A stretch of DNA of 64,000 bases from Cupriavidus oxalaticus. GTDB taxonomy: Bacteria > Pseudomonadota > Gammaproteobacteria > Burkholderiales > Burkholderiaceae. The stretch spans positions 434,001-498,000 of the forward strand of contig NZ_CP069812.1 in the NCBI RefSeq assembly GCF_016894385.1, in the 5' to 3' direction. The position numbers and the translations under genes were made by a program. How positions within the stretch are numbered: position 1 is the first letter of the stretch; the number at the start of each line of letters is the position of its first letter. The notes beneath the pieces are model-generated. The model had not been told where the DNA came from, ran no database searches, and was given only the letters and a program-made list of their open reading frames with translations. This document shows positions 1-8,911 of this stretch, one piece after another.

Positions 1-64
1 GGGGGCGCGTCGATGATGGCAACGACGATAGCAGAGATCTGCGCACATGTGCACGCGGCGTCTT

Positions 65-84
65 TCGGACAGAATTCTGTCCGA
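65..84. promoter_or_regulatory. Perfect 20-bp palindrome upstream of clsB (probable operator)
   Basis: The sequence TCGGACAGAATTCTGTCCGA reads identically on both strands (10+10 bp, no spacer). It lies 10 bp before the chosen clsB start at 95. A GATAAT hexamer at 83-88 overlaps its right end and could be a -10 box, although no convincing -35 box is visible. The form fits a dimeric TetR/Rrf2-type repressor. The regulator is not identifiable from this window; it may be encoded just upstream. Confidence 0.55.
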
Positions 85-94
85 TAATCTCGGC

Positions 95-1411
95 ATGTCA
101 CGGATCTCCCACTCCGAGCGGCCGGATGCGACCGCCGCTGGCACCGAACACACCGCCGAACACAGCGCCGAACACGGCGCCGACCGGCAACGCCACCGCA
201 TGCTGCGCTGGACATGGCGCCGCGGCAAGCCGACCAGCGGCAACACCGTGCGCCTGCTGCACGGCGGCCAGGACTTCTTTCCCGCGCTGATCGAAGCGAT
301 CGACCAGGCCGCTTTCCAGGTGGTGCTCGAAACCTACATCTATGCCGACGACGACATCGGCCGCGCCGTCAGCGACGCGCTGGTACGCGCCGCCGCGCGC
401 GGCGTCTCGGTGCGCGTCACCGTCGACGGCTTCGGCGCCGGCGACATGCCCGCCGCCATGGCCGAACGCCTGAGCGCCGGCGGCGTGCAGCTGCGCGTCT
501 ACCGCAAGCTGCGCGGCTTCCGGCTGGCCCGGCGCCACCTGCGCCGGCTGCACCGCAAGCTGGCGGTGATCGACGGCGAGGTGGCCTTCGTCGGCGGCAT
601 CAATATCATCGACGACCTCAACCACGGCCCGTTCGAAGGCGCCAACCTCGGGCCGCGCTACGACTTCGCGGTGCAGGTCAGCGGCCCGCTGGTAGACCGC
701 ATCGCGCTGACCGCCGAACGGCTCTGGTGGCGCCTGGCGCTGCGCGACACGCACGGCAGCGGCCGCGCCGCCGCGGTGGCGGGCTACCCGCTGCTGACCG
801 ACCTGCCGCCGCGCGGCGAGCCCAGCAGCGGCGTGCGCGCCGCGCTGCTGCTGCGCGATAACCTGCGCAACCGCCGCACCATCGAGCGCGAATACCGGCG
901 CGCGCTCGGCGCCGCGCGCCAGGACGTGATCCTGGCCAACGCCTATTTCCTGCCCGGCCACAAGATGCGCCGCGCGCTGCTGGCCTGCCGCGCGCGCGGC
1001 GTGCGCGTGCGGCTGCTGCTGCAGGGCATGGTCGAATACCGCCTGCAGCACTACGCCACGCACGCGCTCTATGCTTCCTTGCTGGAGGCCGGCGTCGAGA
1101 TCTACGAGTACGCAGAGAGCTTCCTGCATGCCAAGGTCGGCGTGGTCGACGAAGCGTGGGCCACCGTGGGTTCGAGCAACATGGACCCGTTCAGCCTGCT
1201 GCTGGCGCGCGAAGCCAACGTGGCCGTTTATGATGCTGCCTTCGCCGCGGAACTGCGTACGGCGCTGGAGCGCGCCATTGCGCACCGCAGCGTGCGCATC
1301 ATGCCCGACGTCCATGCACGGCGCTCGCCACTGCACCGGTTGGCGAACTGGACTGCGTATATGCTGCTGCGGCTCGGCGTGATCATCGCCGGCGTCGCGG
1401 GGCGCTACTGA
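95..1411 (+). CDS. clsB: Cardiolipin synthase B-type phospholipase D family protein
   Basis: This 438-residue protein is predicted to make cardiolipin by phosphatidyl transfer at the inner membrane. Two HKD catalytic motifs of the phospholipase D superfamily are visible: HRKLAVID with H153, K155 and D160, and HAKVGVVD with H345, K347 and D352. Each is followed by the usual Gly/Ser-Asn segment (FVGG; VGSSNMD). It has no N-terminal pair of membrane helices, which matches the ClsB/YbhO class (about 410 aa) rather than ClsA. The ATG at 95 is preferred to an in-frame ATG at 47 because the earlier one would place the palindrome at 65-84 inside the coding region. Family assignment is firm; substrate preference is inferred. 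Confidence 0.88.
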   Translation: MSRISHSERPDATAAGTEHTAEHSAEHGADRQRHRMLRWTWRRGKPTSGNTVRLLHGGQDFFPALIEAIDQAAFQVVLETYIYADDDIGRAVSDALVRAAARGVSVRVTVDGFGAGDMPAAMAERLSAGGVQLRVYRKLRGFRLARRHLRRLHRKLAVIDGEVAFVGGINIIDDLNHGPFEGANLGPRYDFAVQVSGPLVDRIALTAERLWWRLALRDTHGSGRAAAVAGYPLLTDLPPRGEPSSGVRAALLLRDNLRNRRTIEREYRRALGAARQDVILANAYFLPGHKMRRALLACRARGVRVRLLLQGMVEYRLQHYATHALYASLLEAGVEIYEYAESFLHAKVGVVDEAWATVGSSNMDPFSLLLAREANVAVYDAAFAAELRTALERAIAHRSVRIMPDVHARRSPLHRLANWTAYMLLRLGVIIAGVAGRY

Positions 1412-1533
1412 AACGGTTGCCACTGTGGGTTTGCTGCCATGCGGCAACGCACGGCTTGCGAGCCGTTGCGTCGCCTTGCGTGACGGGCATGCTGCATTGC
1501 GGCCCGTTTAGAAACACGGGTCTAATTAAAAGC

Positions 1534-1562
1534 TTGATGGTCGACTGCTGCGCCAGAATAAT
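1534..1562 (+). promoter_or_regulatory. Sigma70-type promoter of the tetR/beta-oxidation cluster
   Basis: A TTGATG -35 box (1534-1539), a 17-nt spacer and an AATAAT -10 box (1557-1562, five of six consensus bases) precede the TetR gene. The predicted start site is near 1569, giving a leader of about 135 nt. This is the best promoter-like sequence in the 290-bp gap after clsB. Confidence 0.6.
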
Positions 1563-1564
1563 CT

Positions 1565-1576
1565 GAACGACCGTTC
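1565..1576. promoter_or_regulatory. TetR-type operator overlapping the transcription start
   Basis: GAACGACCGTTC contains the inverted repeat GAACG-AC-CGTTC. It begins two bases after the -10 box at 1557-1562, so it covers the expected start site. A repressor bound here would block initiation. The adjacent downstream gene encodes a TetR protein, which makes autoregulation the simplest reading. That link is inference. Confidence 0.55.
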
Positions 1577-1703
1577 TTTTTTGGCTTAGACTGCGTGCAT
1601 TCGCGGTATGCAGTGGCAAATTCGCCGGCTGCCCGCAAACAAATGCAACGTCAGGGTCATACGCACAGGCCGCAGCAGGGCCTTTGCAGAACGGAGAAAT
1701 AAC

Positions 1704-2345
1704 ATGCGACACCAGTCAGCCCGTCTCGAATCCGCCGCCGCCTCCCCCGCGCCCATGCGCAAGGGTGAGATGACGCGCGTGGCGATTCTGGATGCCGCAC
1801 TGGAGCTGTCGTCCCGCGACGGGCTCGAGGGTCTGACCATCGGCCTGCTCGCGGAACGCATGCAGATGAGCAAGAGCGGTGTCTTCGCGCACTTCGGTTC
1901 GCGCGAGGACCTGCAGGTGGAGGTGGTGCGGGAGTATCACCGCCGGTTCGAGCAGGAGGTTTTCTACCCCTCCTTGCAGGAGCCGCGCGGACTGCCCCGG
2001 CTGTGGTCGATGGTACGGCGCTGGATGGAGAAGCGCATCCAGGAAGTGACGACTGGGTGCATCTACATCAGCGGCGCCGTGGAGTATGACGACCGCACCG
2101 GCAGCCTGGTGCGTGACGAGCTGGTCAAGAGCGTCACCATCTGGCGGGCAGCGCTGAATCGCGCCATCGACCAGGCCAAGGAAGAGGGCCATTTGCGCGC
2201 GGATTGCGATCCGCGCCTGATGCTGTTCGAGATGTACAGCCTTGAACTAGGCTTGCATCATGACGCCCGTTTCCTGCGCCTGCCTGACAGTGCCGAGCTT
2301 GCCATGGTCGCGCTCAACAAACTGATTCAGTCTTACCGTACCTGA
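1704..2345 (+). CDS. TetR/AcrR family transcriptional regulator
   Basis: This 213-residue protein has an N-terminal TetR DNA-binding domain: residues 20-70 include TRVAILDAALELSSRDG and the recognition region MSKSGVFAHFGSREDLQ. A C-terminal ligand/dimer domain follows. The start at 1704 is chosen because GGAGAA lies about 6 bases upstream and the helix-turn-helix begins shortly after. The same-strand acyl-CoA dehydrogenase starts 76 bp downstream, so it probably leads or controls the beta-oxidation genes, as fatty-acid-responsive TetR regulators do in betaproteobacteria. An acyl-CoA ligand is inferred from context, not from sequence. Confidence 0.88.
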   Translation: MRHQSARLESAAASPAPMRKGEMTRVAILDAALELSSRDGLEGLTIGLLAERMQMSKSGVFAHFGSREDLQVEVVREYHRRFEQEVFYPSLQEPRGLPRLWSMVRRWMEKRIQEVTTGCIYISGAVEYDDRTGSLVRDELVKSVTIWRAALNRAIDQAKEEGHLRADCDPRLMLFEMYSLELGLHHDARFLRLPDSAELAMVALNKLIQSYRT

Positions 2346-2421
2346 GGCCGTCGGGTCGGACCGGATCGCGAGCAGCGAGGCGGGCGGCGTGGCGGCATCG
2401 AATCACTCCAAGGAGTCTCTG

Positions 2422-4209
2422 ATGGGCCAGTACACCGCACCGTTGCGCGACATGCAGTTCGTGCTCCATGAACTGCTCGGCGCCGAAGCCGAACTCAAGG
2501 CGATGCCGCCGCACGCGGACATCGACGCGGACACCATCAACCAGGTCATCGAGGAAGCCGGCAAGTTCTGCTCGGACGTGGTGTTCCCGCTCAACCAGGT
2601 GGGCGACCGCGAGGGCTGCACCTATGTCGGCGACGGCGTGGTCAAGGCCCCCACCGGCTTCAAGGAAGCCTACCAGCAATACGTCGAAGCCGGCTGGCCG
2701 GCGCTGGCGTGCGACCCGGCTTTCGGTGGCCAGGGCCTGCCGATCGTGGTCAACAACGTGGTCTACGAGATGCTCAACTCGGCGAACCAGGCGTGGACCA
2801 TGTATCCGGGCCTGTCGCACGGCGCCTATGAAGCGCTGCATGCGCACGGCACGCCCGAGCTGCAGCAGGCCTACCTGCCCAAGCTGGTGTCCGGTGTCTG
2901 GACCGGCACCATGTGCCTGACCGAGCCGCACTGCGGCACCGACCTGGGCATCCTGCGCACCAGGGCCGAACCGCAGGCCGACGGCTCCTACCTCATCACC
3001 GGCACCAAGATCTTCATCTCCGCCGGCGAGCACGACCTGGCCGAGAACATCATCCACCTGGTGCTGGCGCGCCTGCCGGACGCGCCGCAGGGCACCAAGG
3101 GCATCTCGCTGTTCGTGGTGCCCAAGTTCATCCCCGACGCCAGCGGCAACCCGGGCGAGCGCAACGGCATCCAGTGCGGCTCGATCGAACACAAGATGGG
3201 CATTCACGGCAACGCCACCTGCGTGATGAACCTGGACGGCGCGCGCGGCTGGCTGGTGGGCGAGGCCAACAAGGGCCTGAACGCCATGTTCGTGATGATG
3301 AACGCCGCGCGCCTGGGCGTGGGCGCGCAGGGCCTGGGCCTGACGGAAGTGGCGTACCAGAACTCGGTCGCCTACGCCAAGGACCGCCTGCAGATGCGCG
3401 CGCTGACCGGCCCGAAGGCGCCGGAAAAGGCCGCCGACCCCATCATCGTGCACCCCGACGTGCGCCGCATGCTGCTGACGCAGCGCGCCTACGCCGAAGG
3501 CGGCCGCGCCTTCAGTTACTGGACCGCGCTGCAGATCGACCGCGAACTGTCGCACCCCGATGAAGCCGTGCGCAAGCAGGCCGGCGACCTGGTCGCGCTG
3601 CTGACGCCGGTGATCAAGGCCTTCCTGACCGACAACGCCTTTACCTCGACCAACGAAGGCATGCAGGTGTTCGGCGGCCACGGCTACATCTCCGAATGGG
3701 GCATGGAGCAATACGTACGCGACGCCCGCATCAACATGATCTACGAAGGCACCAACACGATCCAGTCGCTGGACCTGCTGGGCCGCAAGATCCTGGGCGA
3801 CATGGGCGCCAGGATGAAGGCCTTCGGCAAGATCGTGCAGGAGTTCGTGGAAGCAGAGGGCACCAACGAAGCCATGCAGGAGTTCGTCAACCCGCTGGCC
3901 GACCTGGGCGACAAGGTGCAGAAGCTGACCATGGAAATCGGCATGAAGGCGATGGGCAACGCCGACGAGGTGGGCGCTGCCGCGGTGCCGTACCTGCGCG
4001 TGGTGGGTCACCTGGTGTTCTCGTACTTCTGGGCCCGGATGGCCAAGATCGCGCTGGAGAAGGAAGCGAGCGGCGACAAGTTCTACACCGCCAAGCTGGC
4101 CACGGCGCGCTTCTACTTTGCCAAGCTGCTGCCGGAAACGGCTGGCGAGATCCGCAAGGCGCGCGCGGGTTCGGCTTCGCTGATGGCGCTGGACGCGGAT
4201 CTGTTCTGA
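2422..4209 (+). CDS. Acyl-CoA dehydrogenase (long form), fatty acid beta-oxidation
   Basis: It catalyses the first oxidation step of beta-oxidation, acyl-CoA to trans-2-enoyl-CoA, using FAD. The 595-residue length matches the large acyl-CoA dehydrogenases with an added C-terminal domain. The FAD/substrate segment CLTEPHCGTDLG lies near residues 165-178, and the catalytic base is E442 in IYEGTNTIQS. The start at 2422 is supported by AAGGAG at 2410-2415, 6 bases before the ATG. It opens a gene set with FadB-type, thiolase and hydratase genes on the same strand. I recall a matching operon in C. necator H16 (A0459-A0464). Confidence 0.93.
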   Translation: MGQYTAPLRDMQFVLHELLGAEAELKAMPPHADIDADTINQVIEEAGKFCSDVVFPLNQVGDREGCTYVGDGVVKAPTGFKEAYQQYVEAGWPALACDPAFGGQGLPIVVNNVVYEMLNSANQAWTMYPGLSHGAYEALHAHGTPELQQAYLPKLVSGVWTGTMCLTEPHCGTDLGILRTRAEPQADGSYLITGTKIFISAGEHDLAENIIHLVLARLPDAPQGTKGISLFVVPKFIPDASGNPGERNGIQCGSIEHKMGIHGNATCVMNLDGARGWLVGEANKGLNAMFVMMNAARLGVGAQGLGLTEVAYQNSVAYAKDRLQMRALTGPKAPEKAADPIIVHPDVRRMLLTQRAYAEGGRAFSYWTALQIDRELSHPDEAVRKQAGDLVALLTPVIKAFLTDNAFTSTNEGMQVFGGHGYISEWGMEQYVRDARINMIYEGTNTIQSLDLLGRKILGDMGARMKAFGKIVQEFVEAEGTNEAMQEFVNPLADLGDKVQKLTMEIGMKAMGNADEVGAAAVPYLRVVGHLVFSYFWARMAKIALEKEASGDKFYTAKLATARFYFAKLLPETAGEIRKARAGSASLMALDADLF

Positions 4210-4241
4210 TTGATCTGCATGGCTGACTCCCGCTGATGGTT

Positions 4242-4364
4242 GCTCCCCTCTCCCATTCATGGGAGAGGGGCGGGGGTGAGGGCCGGCGCTTCAACGAAGT
4301 GCGTCGGCATAGCAACCTCCTGCCCTCACCCCCTGCCCCTCTCCCGCAAGCGGGAGAGGGGAGC
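4242..4364. repeat. REP-like GC-rich element, two arms head to head
   Basis: The left arm (4242-4283) carries GCTCCCCTCTCCC, a short loop, GGGAGAGGGGC, then GGGGGTGAGGG. The right arm (4323-4364) is the same unit in inverse orientation, CCCTCACCCCC... ending CGGGAGAGGGGAGC. Each arm folds on itself and the pair forms a larger imperfect palindrome. It sits between the acyl-CoA dehydrogenase and the FadB-type gene. Related copies occur at 8912, 12419, 39613 and 56714. Confidence 0.75.
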
Positions 4365-4427
4365 CAACCGGCAGCAATGGGACAGCCACACACTCTCACC
4401 TCAACGCTCACTAATCCAGGAGCGAGC

Positions 4428-6851
4428 ATGTCCAATTTCATCGTCAAGAAAGTCGCCGTGCTGGGTGCCGGCGTCATGGGGGCGCAGATCGCCGCGCACC
4501 TGATCAACGCGCGCGTGCCCGTGGTGCTGTTCGACCTTCCCGCAAAAGAAGGCCCGAAGAACGGCATCGCGCTGCGCGCCATCGAGAACCTGAAGAAGCT
4601 GTCGCCCGCGCCGCTGGGCCTCAAGGACGAGGCCGGCCTGATCCAGGCGGCCAACTACGAAGACGACATCGCGCTGCTCAAGGAGTGCGACCTGGTGATC
4701 GAGGCGATCGCCGAGCGCATGGACTGGAAGCACGACCTGTACAAGAAGGTCGCGCCGCACCTGGCGTCACACGCGATCTTCGCCACCAACACCTCGGGCC
4801 TGTCGATCACCGCACTGTCTGACGGGTTTGACCCCAACCTGAAGTCGCGTTTCTGCGGCGTCCACTTCTTCAACCCGCCGCGCTACATGCATCTGGTCGA
4901 GCTGATCCCGACCGCGGCCACGCAGCCGGAGATCCTCGACCAGCTGGAAGCCTTCCTGACCACCACGCTCGGCAAGGGCGTGGTGCGCGCCAAGGACACG
5001 CCCAACTTCATCGCCAACCGCGTCGGCATCTTCTCGATCCTGGCGGTGTTCGCCGAGGCCGAGAAGTTCGGCATCCCGTTCGACGTGGTCGACGACCTGA
5101 CCGGTGCCAAGCTGGGCCGCGCCAAGTCCGCCACCTTCCGCACCGCGGATGTTGTCGGCCTGGACACCATGGCGCACGTGATCAAGACCATGCAGGACAA
5201 CCTGCACGACGACCCGTTCGCGCCGGTGTACAAGACGCCGGCCGTGCTCAAGGGCCTGGTCGATGCGGGCGCGCTGGGCCAGAAGACCGGCGCCGGCTTC
5301 TACAAGAAGGAAGGCAAGGCCATCAAGGTGCTCGACGCCAGGACCGGCCAGTATGTCGAGTCGGGCAAGAAGGCCGACGAGATCGTGGTGCGCATGCTGA
5401 AGAAGGAGCCGGCCGAGCGCATCAAGCTGCTGCGCGAGTCCACCAACCCGCAGGCGCAGTTCCTGTGGGCGGTGTTCCGCGACGTGTTCCACTACATCGC
5501 CGTGTACCTGGAGCAGATCGCCGGCTCGGCCGCCGATATCGACCTGGCGATCCGCTGGGGTTTCGGCTGGAACTCGGGACCGTTCGAGGACTGGCAGTCC
5601 GCAGGCTGGAAGCAGGTGGCCGAGTGGGTCAAGGAAGACGTGGTCGCGGGCAAGGCACTGTCGGCCGCACCGCTGCCGGCATGGGTCTTTGACGGCCCCG
5701 TCGCCGAGCGCCGGGGCGTGCATACCCCCGAGGGCTCGTGGTCGCCCGCGACGCAGTCGTTCGTCGCGCGCAGCACGCTGCCGGTGTACCAGCGCCAGGT
5801 GTTCCGTGCCGCGCTGAAGGGCAGCGAAGCGGTCGATCCGCGCAAGGCGGGCCGCACCGTCGAGGAGAACGACGCCGTGCGCATCTGGGTCAGCGAAGGC
5901 CAGGACGACGTGCTGGTGGTCTCGTTCAAGAGCAAGATGAACACCATCGGCCCGGACGTGATCGACGGCCTGACGCGTGCCATCGACCTCGCCGAAGCGC
6001 AGTACCAGGGCCTGGTGGTGTGGCAGCCGACTTCGCTGCAGCTCGGCGCGCCGGGCGGCCCGTTCTCCGCGGGCGCCAACCTGGAAGCGGCGATGCCGGC
6101 CTTCATGATGGGCGGCGCCAAGGGCATCGAGCCGTTCGTGAAGAAGTTCCAGGACGGCATGATGCGCGTGAAGTACGCGTCGGTGCCGGTGGTGTCGGCA
6201 GCGTCCGGCATCGCACTGGGCGGCGGTTGCGAGCTGATGCTGCATTCCGCTGCACGCGTGGCCGCGCTGGAGACGTACGTCGGTTTGGTCGAAGTGGGCG
6301 TGGGCCTGGTTCCGGCCGGAGGCGGCCTGAAGGAAGCCGCGCTGGCCGCTGCACGCACCGCCCAGGCAGCGGGCAGCACCAACTACCTGCAATTCCTGAC
6401 CAGCCGCTTCCAGAGCGCGGCGATGGCCAGGGTTTCCGCATCGGCGCTGGAAGCGCGCCAGATGGGCTACCTGCAGCCGTCCGACAGGATCGTCTTCAAC
6501 GTGCACGAGCTGCTGCACGTGGCGCAGAACGAAGTGCGCGCGCTGGCCGATGCCGGCTACCGTGCGCCGCTGCCGGCGCTGATCCCGGTGGCGGGCCGCT
6601 CGGGCATCGCCACCATCAAGGCGTCGCTGGTCAATATGCGCGACGGCGGCTTTATCTCCGCGCATGACTTCCTGATCGCCAGCCGCATCGCCGAAGTGGT
6701 GTGCGGCGGCGACGTCGAGGCCGGCTCGCTGGTCAGCGAAGACTGGCTGCTGGCGCTGGAGCGCAAGGCCTTCGTCGACCTGCTGGGCACCGGCAAGACG
6801 CAGGAGCGCATCATGGGCATGCTGCAGACCGGCAAGCCGGTGCGCAACTAA
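4428..6851 (+). CDS. fadB: Bifunctional 3-hydroxyacyl-CoA dehydrogenase / enoyl-CoA hydratase (FadB type)
   Basis: This 807-residue enzyme carries steps two and three of beta-oxidation. The NAD-binding Rossmann motif VLGAGVMGAQIAAHL (about residues 10-24) opens the 3-hydroxyacyl-CoA dehydrogenase part, including HFFNPPRYMHLVELIP. The crotonase part follows in the C-terminal third, with ASGIALGGGCELMLHS and VEVGVGLVPAGGG near residues 588-630. This domain order is the reverse of E. coli FadB but is common in Burkholderiales. The start is set by AGGAG at 4418-4422. The thiolase gene begins 23 bp downstream, consistent with co-transcription. The upstream gap holds the REP-like element. Confidence 0.93.
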   Translation: MSNFIVKKVAVLGAGVMGAQIAAHLINARVPVVLFDLPAKEGPKNGIALRAIENLKKLSPAPLGLKDEAGLIQAANYEDDIALLKECDLVIEAIAERMDWKHDLYKKVAPHLASHAIFATNTSGLSITALSDGFDPNLKSRFCGVHFFNPPRYMHLVELIPTAATQPEILDQLEAFLTTTLGKGVVRAKDTPNFIANRVGIFSILAVFAEAEKFGIPFDVVDDLTGAKLGRAKSATFRTADVVGLDTMAHVIKTMQDNLHDDPFAPVYKTPAVLKGLVDAGALGQKTGAGFYKKEGKAIKVLDARTGQYVESGKKADEIVVRMLKKEPAERIKLLRESTNPQAQFLWAVFRDVFHYIAVYLEQIAGSAADIDLAIRWGFGWNSGPFEDWQSAGWKQVAEWVKEDVVAGKALSAAPLPAWVFDGPVAERRGVHTPEGSWSPATQSFVARSTLPVYQRQVFRAALKGSEAVDPRKAGRTVEENDAVRIWVSEGQDDVLVVSFKSKMNTIGPDVIDGLTRAIDLAEAQYQGLVVWQPTSLQLGAPGGPFSAGANLEAAMPAFMMGGAKGIEPFVKKFQDGMMRVKYASVPVVSAASGIALGGGCELMLHSAARVAALETYVGLVEVGVGLVPAGGGLKEAALAAARTAQAAGSTNYLQFLTSRFQSAAMARVSASALEARQMGYLQPSDRIVFNVHELLHVAQNEVRALADAGYRAPLPALIPVAGRSGIATIKASLVNMRDGGFISAHDFLIASRIAEVVCGGDVEAGSLVSEDWLLALERKAFVDLLGTGKTQERIMGMLQTGKPVRN

Positions 6852-6874
6852 CAGGCAAGCGAGGAACCGAGATC

Positions 6875-8071
6875 ATGAAACAACTGCAAGACGCATACAT
6901 CGTTGCGGCCACCCGCTCGCCGATCGGCAAGGCCCCCAAGGGCGCGTTCAGGAACACGCGCCCGGACGACCTGCTGGCTACCATCCTGAAGGCCGCGGTG
7001 GCACAGGTGCCGGACCTGGACCCGAAGCTGATCGAGGACGCCATCGTCGGCTGCGCCATTCCCGAAGCGCAGCAGGGCCTGAACGTGGCGCGTATCGGCG
7101 CGCTGCTGTCGGGCCTGCCCAATACCGTGGGCGGCATCACCGTCAATCGCTTCTGCGCCTCGGGCGTCAGCGCCGTGGCGATGGCGGCCGACCGCATCCG
7201 CGTGGGCGAGTCGGACGTGATGATCGCCGCCGGCATCGAGTCGATGAGCATGGTGCCGATGATGGGCAATTCGCCGTCGATGTCGCCATCGATCTTCGAG
7301 CGCGACGACAACGTGGGCATTGCCTACGGCATGGGCCTGACCGCCGAGAAGGTGGCGCAGCAGTGGAAGGTCAGCCGCGAGGACCAGGACGCGTTCTCGC
7401 TCGCTTCGCACCAGAAGGCCATCGCGGCGCAGCAGGCCGGCGAGTTCAAGGACGAGATCACGCCGATCGAGATCGTCGAGCGCTTCCCCGATCTCGCCAG
7501 CGGCCAGGTCAGCGTGAAGACCCGCACCATCTCGCTGGACGAAGGTCCGCGTCCCGACACCACGCTGGAAGGCCTGGGCAAGCTGCGTCCCGTGTTTGCC
7601 AACAAGGGCAGCGTCACCGCCGGCAACAGCTCGCAGACCTCGGACGGCGCCGGCGCGCTGATCCTGGTTTCGGAAAGGATCCTCAAGCAGTTCAACCTGG
7701 TGCCGCTGGCGCGCTTCGTCTCGTTCGCGGTGCGCGGCGTGCCGCCCGAGATCATGGGCATCGGCCCGAAGGAAGCGATTCCGGCCGCGCTGAAGGCGGC
7801 GGGCCTGACGCAGGACCAGCTCGACTGGATCGAGCTGAACGAAGCGTTTGCCGCGCAGTCGCTGGCCGTGATGCGCGACCTGGATCTCGATCCCGCCAGG
7901 GTCAACCGCATGGGCGGCGCGATCGCGCTGGGACACCCGCTGGGTGCCACCGGTGCGATCCGTTCGGCCACGGTGGTGCATGCGCTGCGCCGCCACAACC
8001 TGAAGTACGGCATGGTGACCATGTGCGTCGGCACGGGCATGGGCGCCGCAGGGATCTTCGAGCGCGTCTGA
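6875..8071 (+). CDS. fadA: Acetyl-CoA C-acyltransferase (3-ketoacyl-CoA thiolase)
   Basis: It cleaves 3-ketoacyl-CoA with CoA to give acetyl-CoA and a shortened acyl-CoA. At 398 residues it has the normal thiolase length. The nucleophile is C94 in NRFCASGVSAV. H354 in GGAIALGHPLGATG and C384 in CVGTGMGAAGIFE complete the catalytic set, and the LNEAFAAQ motif is present. The start at 6875 follows GAGGAA at about 6861. It lies 23 bp after the FadB-type gene and 30 bp before the enoyl-CoA hydratase start, so the three genes are probably one transcript. Thiolases of this clade can also act in the biosynthetic direction; context favours degradation. Confidence 0.93.
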   Translation: MKQLQDAYIVAATRSPIGKAPKGAFRNTRPDDLLATILKAAVAQVPDLDPKLIEDAIVGCAIPEAQQGLNVARIGALLSGLPNTVGGITVNRFCASGVSAVAMAADRIRVGESDVMIAAGIESMSMVPMMGNSPSMSPSIFERDDNVGIAYGMGLTAEKVAQQWKVSREDQDAFSLASHQKAIAAQQAGEFKDEITPIEIVERFPDLASGQVSVKTRTISLDEGPRPDTTLEGLGKLRPVFANKGSVTAGNSSQTSDGAGALILVSERILKQFNLVPLARFVSFAVRGVPPEIMGIGPKEAIPAALKAAGLTQDQLDWIELNEAFAAQSLAVMRDLDLDPARVNRMGGAIALGHPLGATGAIRSATVVHALRRHNLKYGMVTMCVGTGMGAAGIFERV

Positions 8072-8101
8072 TTGCCACAGCCACCAAAAAACGAGGACAC
8101 C

Positions 8102-8878
8102 ATGAGCATCCGTACCAGCATCGAGCAAGGCATCCTGACCCTCGAGTTCGACCGCATCGACAAGAAGAACGCCATCACCGCGGCGATGTACCAGGCGCTG
8201 GCCGACGCGCTGCGCGCGGCCGAAACCGACCGCAATGTGCGCGTGATCCTGCTGCGCGGCAAGCCCGAGATCTTTACCGCCGGCAATGACCTGGAAGATT
8301 TCCTGCAACGCCCGCCGACTGCAGGCGAGGGCACGGAACAGGCGCCGGTGTTCCAGTTCCTGTACCAGCTCAGCCATGCCAGCAAGCCGGTCGTCGCGGC
8401 GGTCAGCGGCGCAGCAGTCGGCGTGGGCACCACGCTGCTGCTGCATTGCGACCTGGTCTACGCGTCCGACACGGCCAGGCTGTCACTGCCGTTCGTGCAG
8501 CTGGGGCTATGCCCCGAGGCGGCATCGAGCCTGCTGCTTCCGCGCCTGGTCGGCTACCAGCGCGCCGCCGAGAAGCTGATGCTGTGCGAGGCGTTCAGTG
8601 CGCAGGAAGCGCTGGAGATCGGCCTGGTGACGCGCGTGCTGCCGGTCGCGGAGCTGCATGACTTCGCGCTGCAGCAAGCGCGCAAGCTGGCGGCGCTGCC
8701 GGCTTCGTCGCTGCGCGAGACCAAGCGGCTGATGAAATCGGGCGCGATGGCCGAAGTGGACAAACAGATGGCCGATGAAGGCGCGGTGTTCCGGCGCATG
8801 CTGATGGCGCCGGAGGCAAAGGAGGCGATCAGCGCGTTCTTTGAGAAGCGGAAGCCGGATTTTTCGAAGTTTGAGTAA
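8102..8878 (+). CDS. Enoyl-CoA hydratase/isomerase family protein
   Basis: This 258-residue crotonase-fold protein is the last gene of the beta-oxidation set on this strand. The substrate-binding loop IFTAGNDLEDFL (about residues 59-70) and the oxyanion-hole segment VVAAVSGAAVGVGTTLLLHCD (about residues 99-119) are clear. The region PFVQLGLCPEAASS occupies the place where hydratases have GxxPxxG; the catalytic glutamates are not obvious, so isomerase or another crotonase activity is possible. The start at 8102 follows GAGGAC. With the bifunctional enzyme nearby, this protein may widen substrate range, for instance to unsaturated or branched acyl chains; that is inference. Confidence 0.88.
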   Translation: MSIRTSIEQGILTLEFDRIDKKNAITAAMYQALADALRAAETDRNVRVILLRGKPEIFTAGNDLEDFLQRPPTAGEGTEQAPVFQFLYQLSHASKPVVAAVSGAAVGVGTTLLLHCDLVYASDTARLSLPFVQLGLCPEAASSLLLPRLVGYQRAAEKLMLCEAFSAQEALEIGLVTRVLPVAELHDFALQQARKLAALPASSLRETKRLMKSGAMAEVDKQMADEGAVFRRMLMAPEAKEAISAFFEKRKPDFSKFE

Positions 8879-8911
8879 GGGGGGGCGGGAGACTGCCTCT
8901 ACCACTTTCTT

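Noticed and set aside
2314..4260. Open frame of 648 codons antisense to the acyl-CoA dehydrogenase gene
   Set aside because: It mirrors a well-supported gene; it has no motif, no ribosome site and a low-complexity composition.
4236..4427. In-frame N-terminal extension of the FadB-type protein
   Set aside because: The extension would be encoded by the REP-like repeat, and a good ribosome site precedes the ATG at 4428.
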